A stretch of DNA of 58,503 nt from an uncultured Lachnospiraceae bacterium. Its GTDB lineage: Bacteria > Bacillota > Clostridia > Lachnospirales > Lachnospiraceae. Position numbers and translations under genes: made by a program. The notes beneath the pieces are model-generated. The model was not told the DNA's origin. It searched no databases and saw only the letters and a program-made list of their open reading frames with translations. The stretch spans positions 1 to 58,503 of the forward strand of contig UQDA01000015.1 in assembly GCA_900539715.1 (NCBI GenBank), given 5' to 3'. The stretch's first letter is position 1, and each line of letters opens with the position of its first letter. Shown here one piece after another: positions 1 through 8,814 of this stretch.

Positions 1-101
1 ATGCAAACGTTTTGGAGTTCTGGATCATACAATAGTTGTTCATATTCTTCTCCTCGTATTATAAAGTAGTAGTGTTTATAGTCCCTCTCCAAGGACTGCA
101 T
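1..101 (-). CDS. possible 5' end of an unidentified protein, cut by window edge
   Basis: An open frame on the minus strand begins with ATG at 101 and runs off the left edge without a stop, giving 33 residues (starts MQSLERDYKHYYFIIRGEEY). The composition (aromatic and acidic, no low complexity) looks protein-like, and an in-frame TAG lies just upstream of the ATG. I see no good ribosome binding site. A second frame with ATG at about 17 behind an AGGAG motif is an alternative start for a different protein. I do not recognise either; the missing sequence to the left decides. Confidence 0.2.
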   Translation of the reverse strand, partial: MQSLERDYKHYYFIIRGEEYEQLLYDPELQNVC

Positions 102-299
102 GCTATACTATTGGAGATACTGTGGATTGTTTCTATTCTCCTACCACTTGATGGTTTCAGAAAGGCTACAACCACAGTCTCTTTGTATATTTGTTAATCA
201 GTTAGATACCGCATGACGGTTTATTTAGAACGAGGTTACAATCGCAAGGAGTACCTGTGGCTCTAAACAGTCTCAAATTTATTCAAATCTTTCAGCTTC
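102..299. other. gene-free stretch with short inverted repeats
   Basis: No convincing reading frame on either strand. It contains an inverted pair ACTGTGG/CCACAGT about 45 bases apart and a small hairpin ACCG/CGGT around 210-222. It may hold the 3' end signals of the Nudix operon and the promoter of whatever lies to the left. No repeat unit recurs, so it is not a CRISPR array. Confidence 0.3.
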
Positions 300-686
300 T
301 TACAAATATTCCCTGATTTTAGGAATCAATCCCTGATCCGCCGGAAGCCAGTCCACACTATCTAATGTATCCTTTGTCAGCCAGGCCGCCGCTTCATGCT
401 CTTTCAATACCAGGTTGCCTGATTTGATATGACATACAAAGCAATCCATGGACAAGTGAAATTTGGGATAATCATACTCAACTGTATCCAGCAGCTCGAT
501 CACCTCGATTTCCGTATCCAGCTCTTCTTTAATCTCCCTGATCACAGCTTCTTCCGGCGCTTCATCCGGTTCAATTTTCCCTCCCGGAAATTCCCAGCCG
601 TCTTTAAACTCTCCGTAACCGCGCTGTGTCGCGAATACCTTCCCATGATCCATAATAATTGCTGCCACTACTCTGATTGTTTTCAC
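300..686 (-). CDS. Nudix hydrolase, MutT-like (d)NTP pyrophosphohydrolase
   Basis: Predicted to hydrolyse nucleoside diphosphates linked to another group, possibly oxidised dNTPs as MutT does. The Nudix box is clear: GGKIEPDE..., followed by REIKEEL, with the usual spacing; the Gly normally found near its end is Asp here, so catalysis may differ. The start chosen is GTG at 686, five bases after AGAGGT, giving 128 residues (MKTIRVVAAI), the usual MutT length; a GTG at 728 would add 14 residues that do not look conserved. It lies 68 bases downstream of the helicase gene on the same strand, so probably the same transcript. Substrate cannot be told from sequence. Confidence 0.85.
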   Translation of the reverse strand: MKTIRVVAAIIMDHGKVFATQRGYGEFKDGWEFPGGKIEPDEAPEEAVIREIKEELDTEIEVIELLDTVEYDYPKFHLSMDCFVCHIKSGNLVLKEHEAAAWLTKDTLDSVDWLPADQGLIPKIREYL

Positions 687-754
687 ATTAACCTCTATTC
701 CGAGCATCTGAATCGGAAACATTTTCACGTCTTTTTCAGTCTGCTCTCCTTTTT

Positions 755-3712
755 TTATCCGTTTACGATATATTCATAAATATCTTCCCGTACCGGGGTA
801 TCCAATATCCATTCTATCTCTACTGCCGTCTTATCGGTATTCGGCATAATAAATTCTTTTACCTCCCCGGTCGCCGTCATTCTTCCAAAATAATAAAACT
901 CTTTGGAAATTTTATCATCTTTATTCTTTCTTACAAAAAGCTGTACATCTATTCCTCTCTCTTTAGCCTTCAAAAAATTCTGTACGTCTTCCGATTCAAT
1001 GCTTCTGCCACTTTTTGAAATCGCGATCAGCCGGTTGCTGCTTGTAAAATGATCCTCATATTTTGTCGTATCACTGATATTTGCCTGCTTATCATAGTTT
1101 ATAAAAACTGGAAATGTCTTTGTTTTCTTATCATATTTATACCCTCCAATATTCAGAGGAACTTCATTTCTTTCCCAGTTCAGCAAACGGCAGGCATCCT
1201 CATATGTATACTTCTGATATAATACCAAATCAGTATCCTGATAATGCTTACTAAAATTTTCTTTATATCGGGAAATCCCAAAATCAATGAGTTCTTCTAA
1301 AATATGATAAAACTCTTCATTCTTCAGCATTTCTTCAAATGTTTCTGATACCCGGTAATCAGAGCCCTCTTTTTCCAGAAATATACACTGAGAATATGTT
1401 TTCTTCGCTGCACTTGTCGGAAATTCATTGGTCATGATATTCACGACATTTTCTGCACAATTCTCATCCATAAAACAATTATACTGTTCACGCAAGGACT
1501 GCTTTAATCCTGCCATTATACCATGCTGATATGTCAAAAGTCTTTTCAGCATTTCCAATTCATGAATCCGCTTTCCGCTTGCCAGTTTTTTAGAAATAAA
1601 TTCAATCACCATTTCCTCATCCTTGGGCAAACGGATTGTATATTCTTTTTCATATTTCACAAGAAACTTATAATAGGACCCCAGACTATTATTATCAAAA
1701 ATTCTAAGTACATCCATCTCCCCGTATTTATCAAAATCCGCAAGGGCCGGAATATGTCCCAGCTTATTTTTCAGATTTAAATAATTTTCACGAATCAGCC
1801 TGATATCGCTGAAATTCGCATTATCTATGGCCTGAAAAATCCTCTTTCGGGAAATATCATCAAAATGGATTGTGCTCGCTCCCGGAATCACCCGTCCGCC
1901 TTCCGTTACATAACGTCTGATATTATCCTTGTTATAGCTCCTGTCTCCTGAAAGCGCAATCGGAATCATAAAATTGTTCCGGTAATTTCCAATAAAATCA
2001 ATAATAACCACATATTCTTTTCCATCAGCCTTTCTCAATCCACGTCCCAGCTGCTGAATAAATACAATTGGTGATTCTGTCGGTCTTAGCATAATTACCT
2101 GATTGATTTCCGGAACATCCACGCCTTCTGAAAAAATATCTACCGAAATAATATAGTCTAAGGCGTCCTCTGCTTCCCTGCCGGCCAATCGCTCTACTGC
2201 TGTCATCCTGACAGTCTCCGGATCACTTCCGCTTAATACAAGAGTCCGCCATCCCTTTTCATTAAATTTAGCAGACAGTTCTCTTGCTTCATCAATGCGG
2301 CTGCAAAAAATAAGCCCTTTTACTCTCTCTCCGCTATACCCGAAAAATTCCGCCTGCTTCATAATATTTAACACCCGATCTTCCGATGTTAAATATCTGA
2401 AATTTTCTATTCTTTCTTCCGATGTTTTTCCCTCATCTGCAATCACTTCCAGATCTGTAATTCCAAAATAATGGAATGGACACAGCAAATTCTCCTCCAT
2501 TGCATTTTGCAGGCGAATCTCATATGCAACCTGATGATTAAAAATCTCGTAAATATTCCTGCCTTCCAGATTATCATCCCGTTTATCCGGGGTTGCAGTC
2601 ATTCCCAGCCATAATTTGGGCGTGAAATATTCCATGATTTTCTTATAACTGTCCGCAGAGCTATGATGTGCTTCATCTATAATAATCAAATCCCAGTATT
2701 CTTTGGAATACTTTTTTAACGTTTCTTCCTTACTTAACGTTTGAACAGTCGCAAATACAAAATCCGCATCATAGTCCTGATACTTCCCCGTAACCATGCC
2801 CATCGATACTTTTCTGTCAAATACTTTGCGATAAGACTTCCATGCCTGCCTTGCAATCTGATTTCGATGTACCAAAAAAAGCACGCGTGCAAAGCCCATC
2901 TCCCTGGCTGCAAATGCCGATGCATAGGTTTTTCCCGTTCCTGTAGCAGAAATCAATAACGCTTTATCCTCACCGGCTTCATATATTTTACGAAGATTAT
3001 TGATAAATCCAACCTGCATGGAATTTGGCTGCAATCGATATGCTTCAAGAGACGGAATTTCCGCCTGTCTGGCAATCTCCTTTTGCTTTTCGATCATTTT
3101 ATTTTTTGTATACCTGTTTGTATATGCTTCAATAAACTGATCAAACAATAATGTATACTCAGAATTCCATAACTGCTCAAACTCCGCTGCAATCGTTTGC
3201 GTATATTCCCCTTGCTCTGCTGAAACAATCCTTGTATTCCATTCCCGGTTTATTGTCAAAGCACTAAGTGTCATATTGGAGCTTCCAACAATAATCCGAT
3301 ACATCTCTCCCTTTTTAAAAATATAACCTTTTGTATGAAATCCTTCCCTTGAATTTTCTGTCGCGAACATACGCAGTTCAATATTTTTAAAACCCGCAAG
3401 AACACGAAGCGCCTTTGGATCACTGAAGGTTAAATAATCTGTTGTCAAAATTTTCCCCGGAATACCACGCTGCTCCAGTTCCCGCAAAGTCTGAAGAAGA
3501 GGCGTAATTCCCCCCATCGTAATAAATGCAACGCTTATCGCAAATTCTTCACACAGCAAAAGTTCATCTTCTATCGATGAGATAACCTTTCTTCCCTCTT
3601 TATAATTATTGGATACGAACTGCGGCCGATAGGCTAAATTTGAGGAAATATGATGATCAATAAAAGCCGTTGCAAATCCTTGTTCTAATGGTACAATTTT
3701 TTCCTGATTCAT
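755..3712 (-). CDS. PLD-like nuclease / DEAH helicase with DUF3427 C-terminus
   Basis: A large superfamily 2 helicase, about 985 residues. The N-terminus (to about 200) is a phospholipase-D-like domain with one HxK motif (HTKGYIF) followed by GSSNMT; one HKD per chain suggests dimerisation or a degenerate site. Then come Walker A ATGTGKT, DEAH (IIDEAHH), MTATP, and motif VI QQLGRGLRKADG. The last 150 residues match the DUF3427 region seen in such helicases. Such proteins are predicted DNA-processing or defence enzymes; the exact job is unknown. ATG at 3712 follows AAGGGGGA; a GTG at 3739 overlapping the acetyltransferase stop is possible. The gene is visibly more AT-rich than the metabolic genes to its right, which suggests transfer. 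Confidence 0.85.
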   Translation of the reverse strand: MNQEKIVPLEQGFATAFIDHHISSNLAYRPQFVSNNYKEGRKVISSIEDELLLCEEFAISVAFITMGGITPLLQTLRELEQRGIPGKILTTDYLTFSDPKALRVLAGFKNIELRMFATENSREGFHTKGYIFKKGEMYRIIVGSSNMTLSALTINREWNTRIVSAEQGEYTQTIAAEFEQLWNSEYTLLFDQFIEAYTNRYTKNKMIEKQKEIARQAEIPSLEAYRLQPNSMQVGFINNLRKIYEAGEDKALLISATGTGKTYASAFAAREMGFARVLFLVHRNQIARQAWKSYRKVFDRKVSMGMVTGKYQDYDADFVFATVQTLSKEETLKKYSKEYWDLIIIDEAHHSSADSYKKIMEYFTPKLWLGMTATPDKRDDNLEGRNIYEIFNHQVAYEIRLQNAMEENLLCPFHYFGITDLEVIADEGKTSEERIENFRYLTSEDRVLNIMKQAEFFGYSGERVKGLIFCSRIDEARELSAKFNEKGWRTLVLSGSDPETVRMTAVERLAGREAEDALDYIISVDIFSEGVDVPEINQVIMLRPTESPIVFIQQLGRGLRKADGKEYVVIIDFIGNYRNNFMIPIALSGDRSYNKDNIRRYVTEGGRVIPGASTIHFDDISRKRIFQAIDNANFSDIRLIRENYLNLKNKLGHIPALADFDKYGEMDVLRIFDNNSLGSYYKFLVKYEKEYTIRLPKDEEMVIEFISKKLASGKRIHELEMLKRLLTYQHGIMAGLKQSLREQYNCFMDENCAENVVNIMTNEFPTSAAKKTYSQCIFLEKEGSDYRVSETFEEMLKNEEFYHILEELIDFGISRYKENFSKHYQDTDLVLYQKYTYEDACRLLNWERNEVPLNIGGYKYDKKTKTFPVFINYDKQANISDTTKYEDHFTSSNRLIAISKSGRSIESEDVQNFLKAKERGIDVQLFVRKNKDDKISKEFYYFGRMTATGEVKEFIMPNTDKTAVEIEWILDTPVREDIYEYIVNG

Positions 3713-3735
3713 AACAGCTCTATCCCCCTTTGCTT

Positions 3736-4386
3736 TCACTCATTCTTTTCTTTTATCACTTGATTTGCCGCCATAATTTCCGGCTTATGCTCCATACTGT
3801 CTGCTTCCGTCAATTCACGGATTACTCTGCAGGGATTCCCTGCCGCAAAACAATTTGACGGAATATCCCGGGTCACAACGCTTCCTGCGCCGATCACACA
3901 ATTATCGCCGATCGTCACACCGGGGCATACCGTCACATTGGCACAAAGCCAGCAATCATTGCCAATATGAACCGGCTTTGCATAACAAAGTTTTTTCTTT
4001 TCTCCTTCCGGCGTCAGCATTATTCTGCGCTCCGATGCCAGCATTGGATGAATCGGCGTTACAATCGTCACATTTGGACCGAAGTTGCAATTATCTCCAA
4101 TAACAACCTCCGCATCATCCTGAATCGTTAAATGAAAATTTCCAAAAAAATTTTTGCCGATTCGGGTATGTTTTCCATAATGAAAAGTAACAGGCCCCTG
4201 GATAAATCCGTTTTCTCCCATTTCTCCGATAATCTCAGACAAAATGGCTGTCCGTTTTTCTGTTTCATCCTCATACGTCTGATTATAATCTATATTCAAA
4301 TTATGCGTTTTTCTTTTTATGGCTTTTAACTCCGGATCACCGGGACAAAATAAAATACCTGCCTTGATTTTTTCCTCTTCCCTCAT
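3736..4386 (-). CDS. maltose/galactoside-type O-acetyltransferase (hexapeptide repeat)
   Basis: Acetyl-CoA dependent sugar O-acetyltransferase of the Maa/LacA family, forming a left-handed beta helix. The N-terminal Mac domain (AGILFCPGDPELKAIK...) is followed by hexapeptide repeats such as IGDNCNFGPNVTI, the catalytic His in TPIHP, and the C-terminal IGAGSVVTRDIPSNCFAAGNP typical of the family. About 216 residues from ATG at 4386, behind GGAAGGCGG; the longer frame to 4419 adds 11 residues without a better site. The stop lies 23 bases before the helicase ATG, so both are probably cotranscribed. The natural acceptor is unknown; many Maa proteins serve in detoxification of sugars. Confidence 0.85.
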   Translation of the reverse strand: MREEEKIKAGILFCPGDPELKAIKRKTHNLNIDYNQTYEDETEKRTAILSEIIGEMGENGFIQGPVTFHYGKHTRIGKNFFGNFHLTIQDDAEVVIGDNCNFGPNVTIVTPIHPMLASERRIMLTPEGEKKKLCYAKPVHIGNDCWLCANVTVCPGVTIGDNCVIGAGSVVTRDIPSNCFAAGNPCRVIRELTEADSMEHKPEIMAANQVIKEKNE

Positions 4387-4497
4387 AAAAACCGCCTTCC
4401 CTTTCAGAAATATTTTCAAGCAATCTTTCCCTCAGCTGACAAAGACATATCTGCTCCGCTTCATCAAACAGATGCTGTTTTACACAATTCAGCCGGT

Positions 4498-4641
4498 CTA
4501 TTCCCAGTCGTCTTCATAGACCTCCAGCGCATCGTCTACACCGTCTGCATAATCACTGTCATTATAATACCGGTCATAGTCATAATCTCCGTCTAAAAAA
4601 ACATCGTCATATCCGCTGTCATAGGCTTCATATGGATTGCC
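4498..4641 (-). other. in-frame continuation of the 4642-4989 gene beyond a TGA codon
   Basis: Directly after the TGA at 4642-4644 the same frame stays open for 47 codons to a TAG at 4498-4500. The residues (NPYEAYDSGYDDVFLDGDYD... ending in VYEDDWE) are rich in Asp, Tyr and Glu, very like the acidic tail of small membrane proteins common in Lachnospiraceae (recalled, not checked). No ribosome binding site precedes it. It is therefore most likely the separated C-terminus of that gene, lost by a nonsense change or reached by readthrough. Confidence 0.6.
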
Positions 4642-4989
4642 TCACGCACTTTGTTTCTTTCCGGAAGATCCCATTCCGGTACCACTGTAAGACGAGCTTC
4701 CCGTCGAATACGTTTTACCAGTGCTTTTCTTACTGCTGCCGGAATATTCTTCTTTATGCTGCCGGGTGCGATCTGTTTTTTTTACACCGGATGGCCTGAC
4801 ATTGCTTGTGGATGGCTGCGTCTCCATCTCTCGATGAGAAAAACAAACCATACTGTGGGGCATCTGTTTGTGATGACATCCCTCTATTACACATTCGGGT
4901 CTGTCTTCTACAATATATGCCCAGAGCACTATGATTCCAACTGCTACAAAACCAATCAAAATCGCTTTTTTAAAGTCTTTATACTCCAT
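4642..4989 (-). CDS. small membrane protein with Cys/His motif, interrupted by TGA
   Basis: 115 residues as read to the first stop. Residues 9-27 form one membrane helix (AILIGFVAVGIIVLWAYIV), followed by a possible metal-binding pattern C33-x4-C38-x10-C49-x2-H, then a Ser/Gly/Lys-rich linker. ATG at 4989 follows GGGAGAGGG. The frame continues after the TGA into a 47-residue acidic tail, so the full product would be 162 residues plus the TGA position. I do not recognise a function. It lies between glgX and the acetyltransferase on the same strand, 67 bases after glgX. Other genes here use TGA as stop, so the code is standard. Confidence 0.65.
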   Translation of the reverse strand: MEYKDFKKAILIGFVAVGIIVLWAYIVEDRPECVIEGCHHKQMPHSMVCFSHREMETQPSTSNVRPSGVKKTDRTRQHKEEYSGSSKKSTGKTYSTGSSSYSGTGMGSSGKKQSA

Positions 4990-5056
4990 ATCCCTCTCCC
5001 GTCTTTCCGATTTAAACGGTTCTGCATAAATGCACAGTTCCTCTCTACGTCAAAAA

Positions 5057-7192
5057 TCACACTCCGATAAACACAGCTACTGACCTCGGCCGCATCACAA
5101 ACTCACTTTCGATCACCGGCATATCATATATCCGCTTTTTACAGCACTCCTCCGGCTTTTCTAACGCCGTATTTACTGACATCCGCCAATGATAGCCGTT
5201 CGGAAGCTTTGGCAGATAAAAGGTCTGATCTTCCCAGTAAACATTCACGGCCAGATAGACCAGATCTTCCCGATCCGTTTCCTGCACCACTCCCGGAATT
5301 CCCGGATTTTCCGGCTCGCTCCCCGCAAACATCACCCCGATAAATCTGCTTTCCCCCGTGACAGCGCTGTTCCACGGCTCATTCGTATGCACACTTACCG
5401 CCGGAAATCCAATGCCGGAAGCCATGCATTCCCCTCTGATCGCAGCATGATTTTTCCGAAATGATATCATATACCGGAAAAATTCAAAAATGTCCCTGTT
5501 CTTTTCCAACAGCGACCAATCCAACCAGGAAATCTCATTATCCTGACAATAAGGATTGTTATTGCCAAACTGTGTATTGCAAAATTCATCGCCTGCCAGA
5601 AACATCGGCGTCCCGCGGCTGCACATCAACACGGCACACGCATTTTTGATCAGCCTTTTCCGAAGCGCCAGCACCTGTTCATCATCTGTTTCCCCTTCTG
5701 CCCCGCAGTTCCAGCTCCGGTTATCATTTGTCCCGTCCGTATTATCCCATCCATTTGTTTCATTATGTTTTTCATTATAAGAATACAGATCATACAGTGT
5801 AAAGCCATCATGACAGGTCAGAAAATTGATTGAAGAATTATAACCTCTGTACTGACCGCCGTAAAGATCCGGTGACCCGCTGATCCTCTTTGCCGCCTCA
5901 GGCGCAAACCAATAATCTCCTTTCAGGAAACTTCTGAGCTCGTCCCTGTATTTTCCATTCCATTCCGCCCACCTGTTCCATGCTGGGAAATTGCCGACCT
6001 GATACAGTCCCCCTGCATCCCAGGCCTCTGCAATCAGCTTTACATCCTTTAAAATCGGGTCTTCCGCCAGATTCCGCAGCAGCGGCGGCTGGTTCATCGG
6101 AGAACCGTCTTCATTCCTTCCCAGAATACTGGCCAGATCAAACCGGAATCCGCTGACCCGATAATGGATCACCCAGTAACGCAGACAATCCAGAATCATC
6201 TGCTGCACCACCGGATGATTGCAGTTGATCGTATTCCCGCAGCCGCTGAAATTGTAATACTCGCCATCCGGCGTAAGCATATAATAAATGTTATTGTCAA
6301 TCCCCTTAAAAGAAAAAAACGGTCCGTTTTCATTTCCTTCTGCCGTATGGTTGAACACCACGTCCAAAATGACCTCTATCCCGTTCTCTCCCAGCTCCCT
6401 GATCAGTTCCTTTAGTTCATTGCCCTCCCGATTATATTCCACCTCCGCAGTATATCCTGTATTTGGCGCAAAAAATCCGACTGTATTGTACCCCCAGTAG
6501 TCCAGAAGTTTCCGGCCGTCTACTTCCCGCGGCGCCATCATTTCATCAAATTCAAAGATTGGCATCAGCTCCACCGCCGTAATGCCAAGATGCTTCAGAT
6601 AAGGAATCTTCTCTCGTATCCCCGCAAATGTCCCCGGGTTTCTTACACAGGAGGATCTGTGCCTCGTAAATCCTCTCACATGCATTTCATAGATTATCAG
6701 CTCCTGCATCGGTTTTAACGGCTGTCTCGTATTTCCCCAGTCAAAATCATTCGCCACCACGCGGGCGTGATAGCCGCTCTCCCTGTCCGGCTCCGACCCC
6801 CAGATACTCTGCTGCGTAACCGCTTTTGCATAAGGATCCAAAAGCACCTTTCCCCGGTCAAAAATCAGTCCGCGCGCTGGATCATTCGGTCCGTCCATAC
6901 GATAGGCATACTCAAAATCATAAATATCCAGCCCGAATACTATCATGGAATATACCCTTCCTATCCGGTAGTGCGCCGGAAACGGTATTACCGCGTATGG
7001 CTCGCTTTCTCCCCTGTGAAATAAAAGCAGCTCACATGACGTCGCATTCTGAGAATATATCGTAAAATTCACTCCGCAGGAAAGCTTTGTAGCGCCGTTC
7101 ATTTCATATAGACCGGGACGCACAGCAAAACCGTTGACCGTATCCAGCGGCTGCAAAAATTTTGTTTCGACTGCAAGCTCATTCATTCTCAT
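5057..7192 (-). CDS. glgX: glycogen debranching enzyme GlgX-type (isoamylase family GH13)
   Basis: Hydrolyses alpha-1,6 branches of glycogen or limit dextrins in the cytoplasm. The N-terminal CBM48/isoamylase domain (LSCGVNFTIYSQNATSCELLLF) leads into a GH13 barrel with region I DVVFNHT, region II GFRFDLAS (nucleophile Asp), region III IAEAWD (acid/base Glu) and region IV FLTCHDG (transition-state Asp). About 711 residues from ATG at 7192, eight bases after AGGAGGAG; the frame extends further upstream to 7243 without a better site. It lies on the minus strand, divergent from the alcohol dehydrogenase gene, and near glgC-glgD, so it fits glycogen turnover. A pullulanase-like specificity cannot be ruled out. 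Confidence 0.9.
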   Translation of the reverse strand: MRMNELAVETKFLQPLDTVNGFAVRPGLYEMNGATKLSCGVNFTIYSQNATSCELLLFHRGESEPYAVIPFPAHYRIGRVYSMIVFGLDIYDFEYAYRMDGPNDPARGLIFDRGKVLLDPYAKAVTQQSIWGSEPDRESGYHARVVANDFDWGNTRQPLKPMQELIIYEMHVRGFTRHRSSCVRNPGTFAGIREKIPYLKHLGITAVELMPIFEFDEMMAPREVDGRKLLDYWGYNTVGFFAPNTGYTAEVEYNREGNELKELIRELGENGIEVILDVVFNHTAEGNENGPFFSFKGIDNNIYYMLTPDGEYYNFSGCGNTINCNHPVVQQMILDCLRYWVIHYRVSGFRFDLASILGRNEDGSPMNQPPLLRNLAEDPILKDVKLIAEAWDAGGLYQVGNFPAWNRWAEWNGKYRDELRSFLKGDYWFAPEAAKRISGSPDLYGGQYRGYNSSINFLTCHDGFTLYDLYSYNEKHNETNGWDNTDGTNDNRSWNCGAEGETDDEQVLALRKRLIKNACAVLMCSRGTPMFLAGDEFCNTQFGNNNPYCQDNEISWLDWSLLEKNRDIFEFFRYMISFRKNHAAIRGECMASGIGFPAVSVHTNEPWNSAVTGESRFIGVMFAGSEPENPGIPGVVQETDREDLVYLAVNVYWEDQTFYLPKLPNGYHWRMSVNTALEKPEECCKKRIYDMPVIESEFVMRPRSVAVFIGV

Positions 7193-7314
7193 AAACAGTT
7201 CTCCTCCTGTTTTCCGATAATCCCGCAACAGTTTAAAATACACACGTACTCCATTCTCTTAACACATATTTTACGCCTGCGGATATCGTTATTCAAGCCT
7301 GTATCTTTTAGGTC

Positions 7315-7343
7315 TTTCCATACATTTCAATATGAATTATAAT
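7315..7343 (+). promoter_or_regulatory. sigma-A-type promoter for the alcohol dehydrogenase gene
   Basis: TTTCCA at 7315-7320 and TATAAT at 7338-7343 with a 17-base spacer, ending 54 bases before the ATG at 7398; a strong GGAAGGAG site precedes that ATG. Confidence 0.55.
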
Positions 7344-7397
7344 AAGGGTACAGGTTATCAATACCTTGATTTTATTTAAGGGAAGGAGATTTTTCTT

Positions 7398-8543
7398 ATG
7401 GCAAACAGAATTATGTTAAATCAGACCTCTTATCACGGCTCGGGCGCAATAGAGGAAATTGCAAACGAGGCAAGGGCATACGGCTTCCAGAAAGCTTTCG
7501 TTTGCTCCGACCCCGACCTTATCAAGTTCGGCGTTACTGCTAAAGTGACTGATATCCTTGACAGAGAAGGGCTGTCCTACGAAATTTATTCCGATATCAA
7601 AGCAAATCCTACCATCGAAAACGTACAGAACGGCGTAGCCGCATTCAAGGCATCCGGCGCAGACTATATTATCGCTATCGGCGGCGGCTCCTCTATGGAT
7701 ACCTCCAAAGCCATCGGCATCATCATCGCCAATCCCGAGTTTGAAGATGTCAGAAGTCTTGAAGGCGTTGCTCCCACCAAAAAGCCCTGCGTTCCTATCA
7801 TCGCAGTTCCTACCACTGCCGGAACAGCCGCAGAGGTAACTATCAACTATGTTATCACAGATATTGAGCGCAAACGCAAATTTGTATGCGTTGACCCCCA
7901 TGACATGCCTATCATCGCGATCGTTGATCCGGATATGATGTCCTCCATGCCCAAGGGACTTACAGCCTCCACCGGAATGGATGCCCTGACCCACGCCATC
8001 GAAGGCTATACAACGAAGGGCGCATGGGAAATGACAGATATGTTCCACTTAAAAGCTATTGAAATCATCTCCAGGTCTCTGCGCGGCGCAGTTGATAACA
8101 CCAAAGAAGGCCGCGAAGGCATGGCTCTTGGACAGTATATCGCCGGAATGGGCTTCTCCAATGTCGGCCTCGGCATCGCGCACTCTATGGCACATACGCT
8201 TGGCGCGGTCTATGACACTCCTCACGGCGTTGCCTGTGCTATGATGCTTCCTATCGTCATGGAATACAATGCGGACTGCACCGGAGAAAAATATCGTGCG
8301 ATCGCACGCGCAATGGGCGTTGCCAATGTAGACTCCATGAATCAGGAGACCTACCGCAAAGCCGCTATAGACGCTGTCCGCAAGCTTTCCGAGGATGTGG
8401 GCATTCCTTCCAAACTGGCAGCTCTTAAGGAAGAAGATCTTCCTTTCCTGGCAGAATCCGCCCATGCAGATGCCTGCGCACCCGGCAACCCGAAAGATGC
8501 CAGCGTAGAAGACCTGACAGCGCTGTTCAGAAAGCTGATGTAA
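7398..8543 (+). CDS. iron-containing alcohol dehydrogenase (lactaldehyde reductase-like)
   Basis: NAD(P)H-dependent group III alcohol dehydrogenase, 381 residues, the family's normal length. The nucleotide-binding motif GGGSSMDTSKA is near residue 95, TTAGTAAEVT near 140. Metal ligands are in GMDALTHAIEGY (Asp, His) and in IAHSMAHTLGAVYDTPHG (two His). Overall it resembles FucO and butanol/1,3-propanediol dehydrogenases, so the substrate is probably a short aldehyde formed in fermentation. It is a single-gene unit with its own promoter and a hairpin downstream. Precise substrate is not determinable. Confidence 0.88.
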   Translation: MANRIMLNQTSYHGSGAIEEIANEARAYGFQKAFVCSDPDLIKFGVTAKVTDILDREGLSYEIYSDIKANPTIENVQNGVAAFKASGADYIIAIGGGSSMDTSKAIGIIIANPEFEDVRSLEGVAPTKKPCVPIIAVPTTAGTAAEVTINYVITDIERKRKFVCVDPHDMPIIAIVDPDMMSSMPKGLTASTGMDALTHAIEGYTTKGAWEMTDMFHLKAIEIISRSLRGAVDNTKEGREGMALGQYIAGMGFSNVGLGIAHSMAHTLGAVYDTPHGVACAMMLPIVMEYNADCTGEKYRAIARAMGVANVDSMNQETYRKAAIDAVRKLSEDVGIPSKLAALKEEDLPFLAESAHADACAPGNPKDASVEDLTALFRKLM

Positions 8544-8690
8544 ACTGGCAATCCTTTAAAAATATTCAGAATTATGTAACCTTATATTTTTTACATGGAA
8601 TATACATTTAAAGACATATTTCTTGATCATTCAAAAAGCGCTCGCTGAAACGTTCGTTTCACCCGGAACTCATCATTGTTCCCAGGAGGA

Positions 8691-8730
8691 GCTGTGAAAA
8701 GCTGCTTCGTTTTTCACAGCCCCCTTTTCT
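8691..8730 (+). terminator. hairpin terminator downstream of the alcohol dehydrogenase
   Basis: Perfect 10-base stem GCTGTGAAAA/TTTTCACAGC with a 10-base loop, followed by CCCCCTTTTCT. The T run is short and interrupted. A smaller perfect hairpin TGAAACG-TT-CGTTTCA lies just upstream at 8646-8661. Confidence 0.5.
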
Positions 8731-8753
8731 CTTCCTATCCTCATCAAATACGG

Positions 8754-8800
8754 AAAAACAGCCGCATCCCGGTCTCCCGTTTTGCGGCTGTTTTCCTTTT
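8754..8800. terminator. bidirectional terminator between adh and spoVG
   Basis: Stem AAACAGCCGCA/TGCGGCTGTTT with a 16-base loop; read on the minus strand it ends in GCTGTTTTTCC, on the plus strand in CTGTTTTCCTTTTT. It closes the glgC-glgD-spoVG transcript and backs up the adh terminator. Confidence 0.8.
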
Positions 8801-8814
8801 TGCTATGCTGTCTA

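Noticed and set aside
102..299. CRISPR repeat or tracrRNA at the left edge
   Set aside because: No repeat unit recurs, no spacers, no cas gene in the window; only short inverted words are present.
4642..4989. Selenoprotein encoded by the in-frame TGA
   Set aside because: No SECIS-like hairpin seen immediately after the TGA and no Cys-homologous context; nonsense mutation or readthrough is simpler.
7416..8048. Long minus-strand frame (210 codons) opposite the alcohol dehydrogenase
   Set aside because: It is antisense to a clear Fe-ADH gene, Cys/Gly-rich with no family resemblance or ribosome site.
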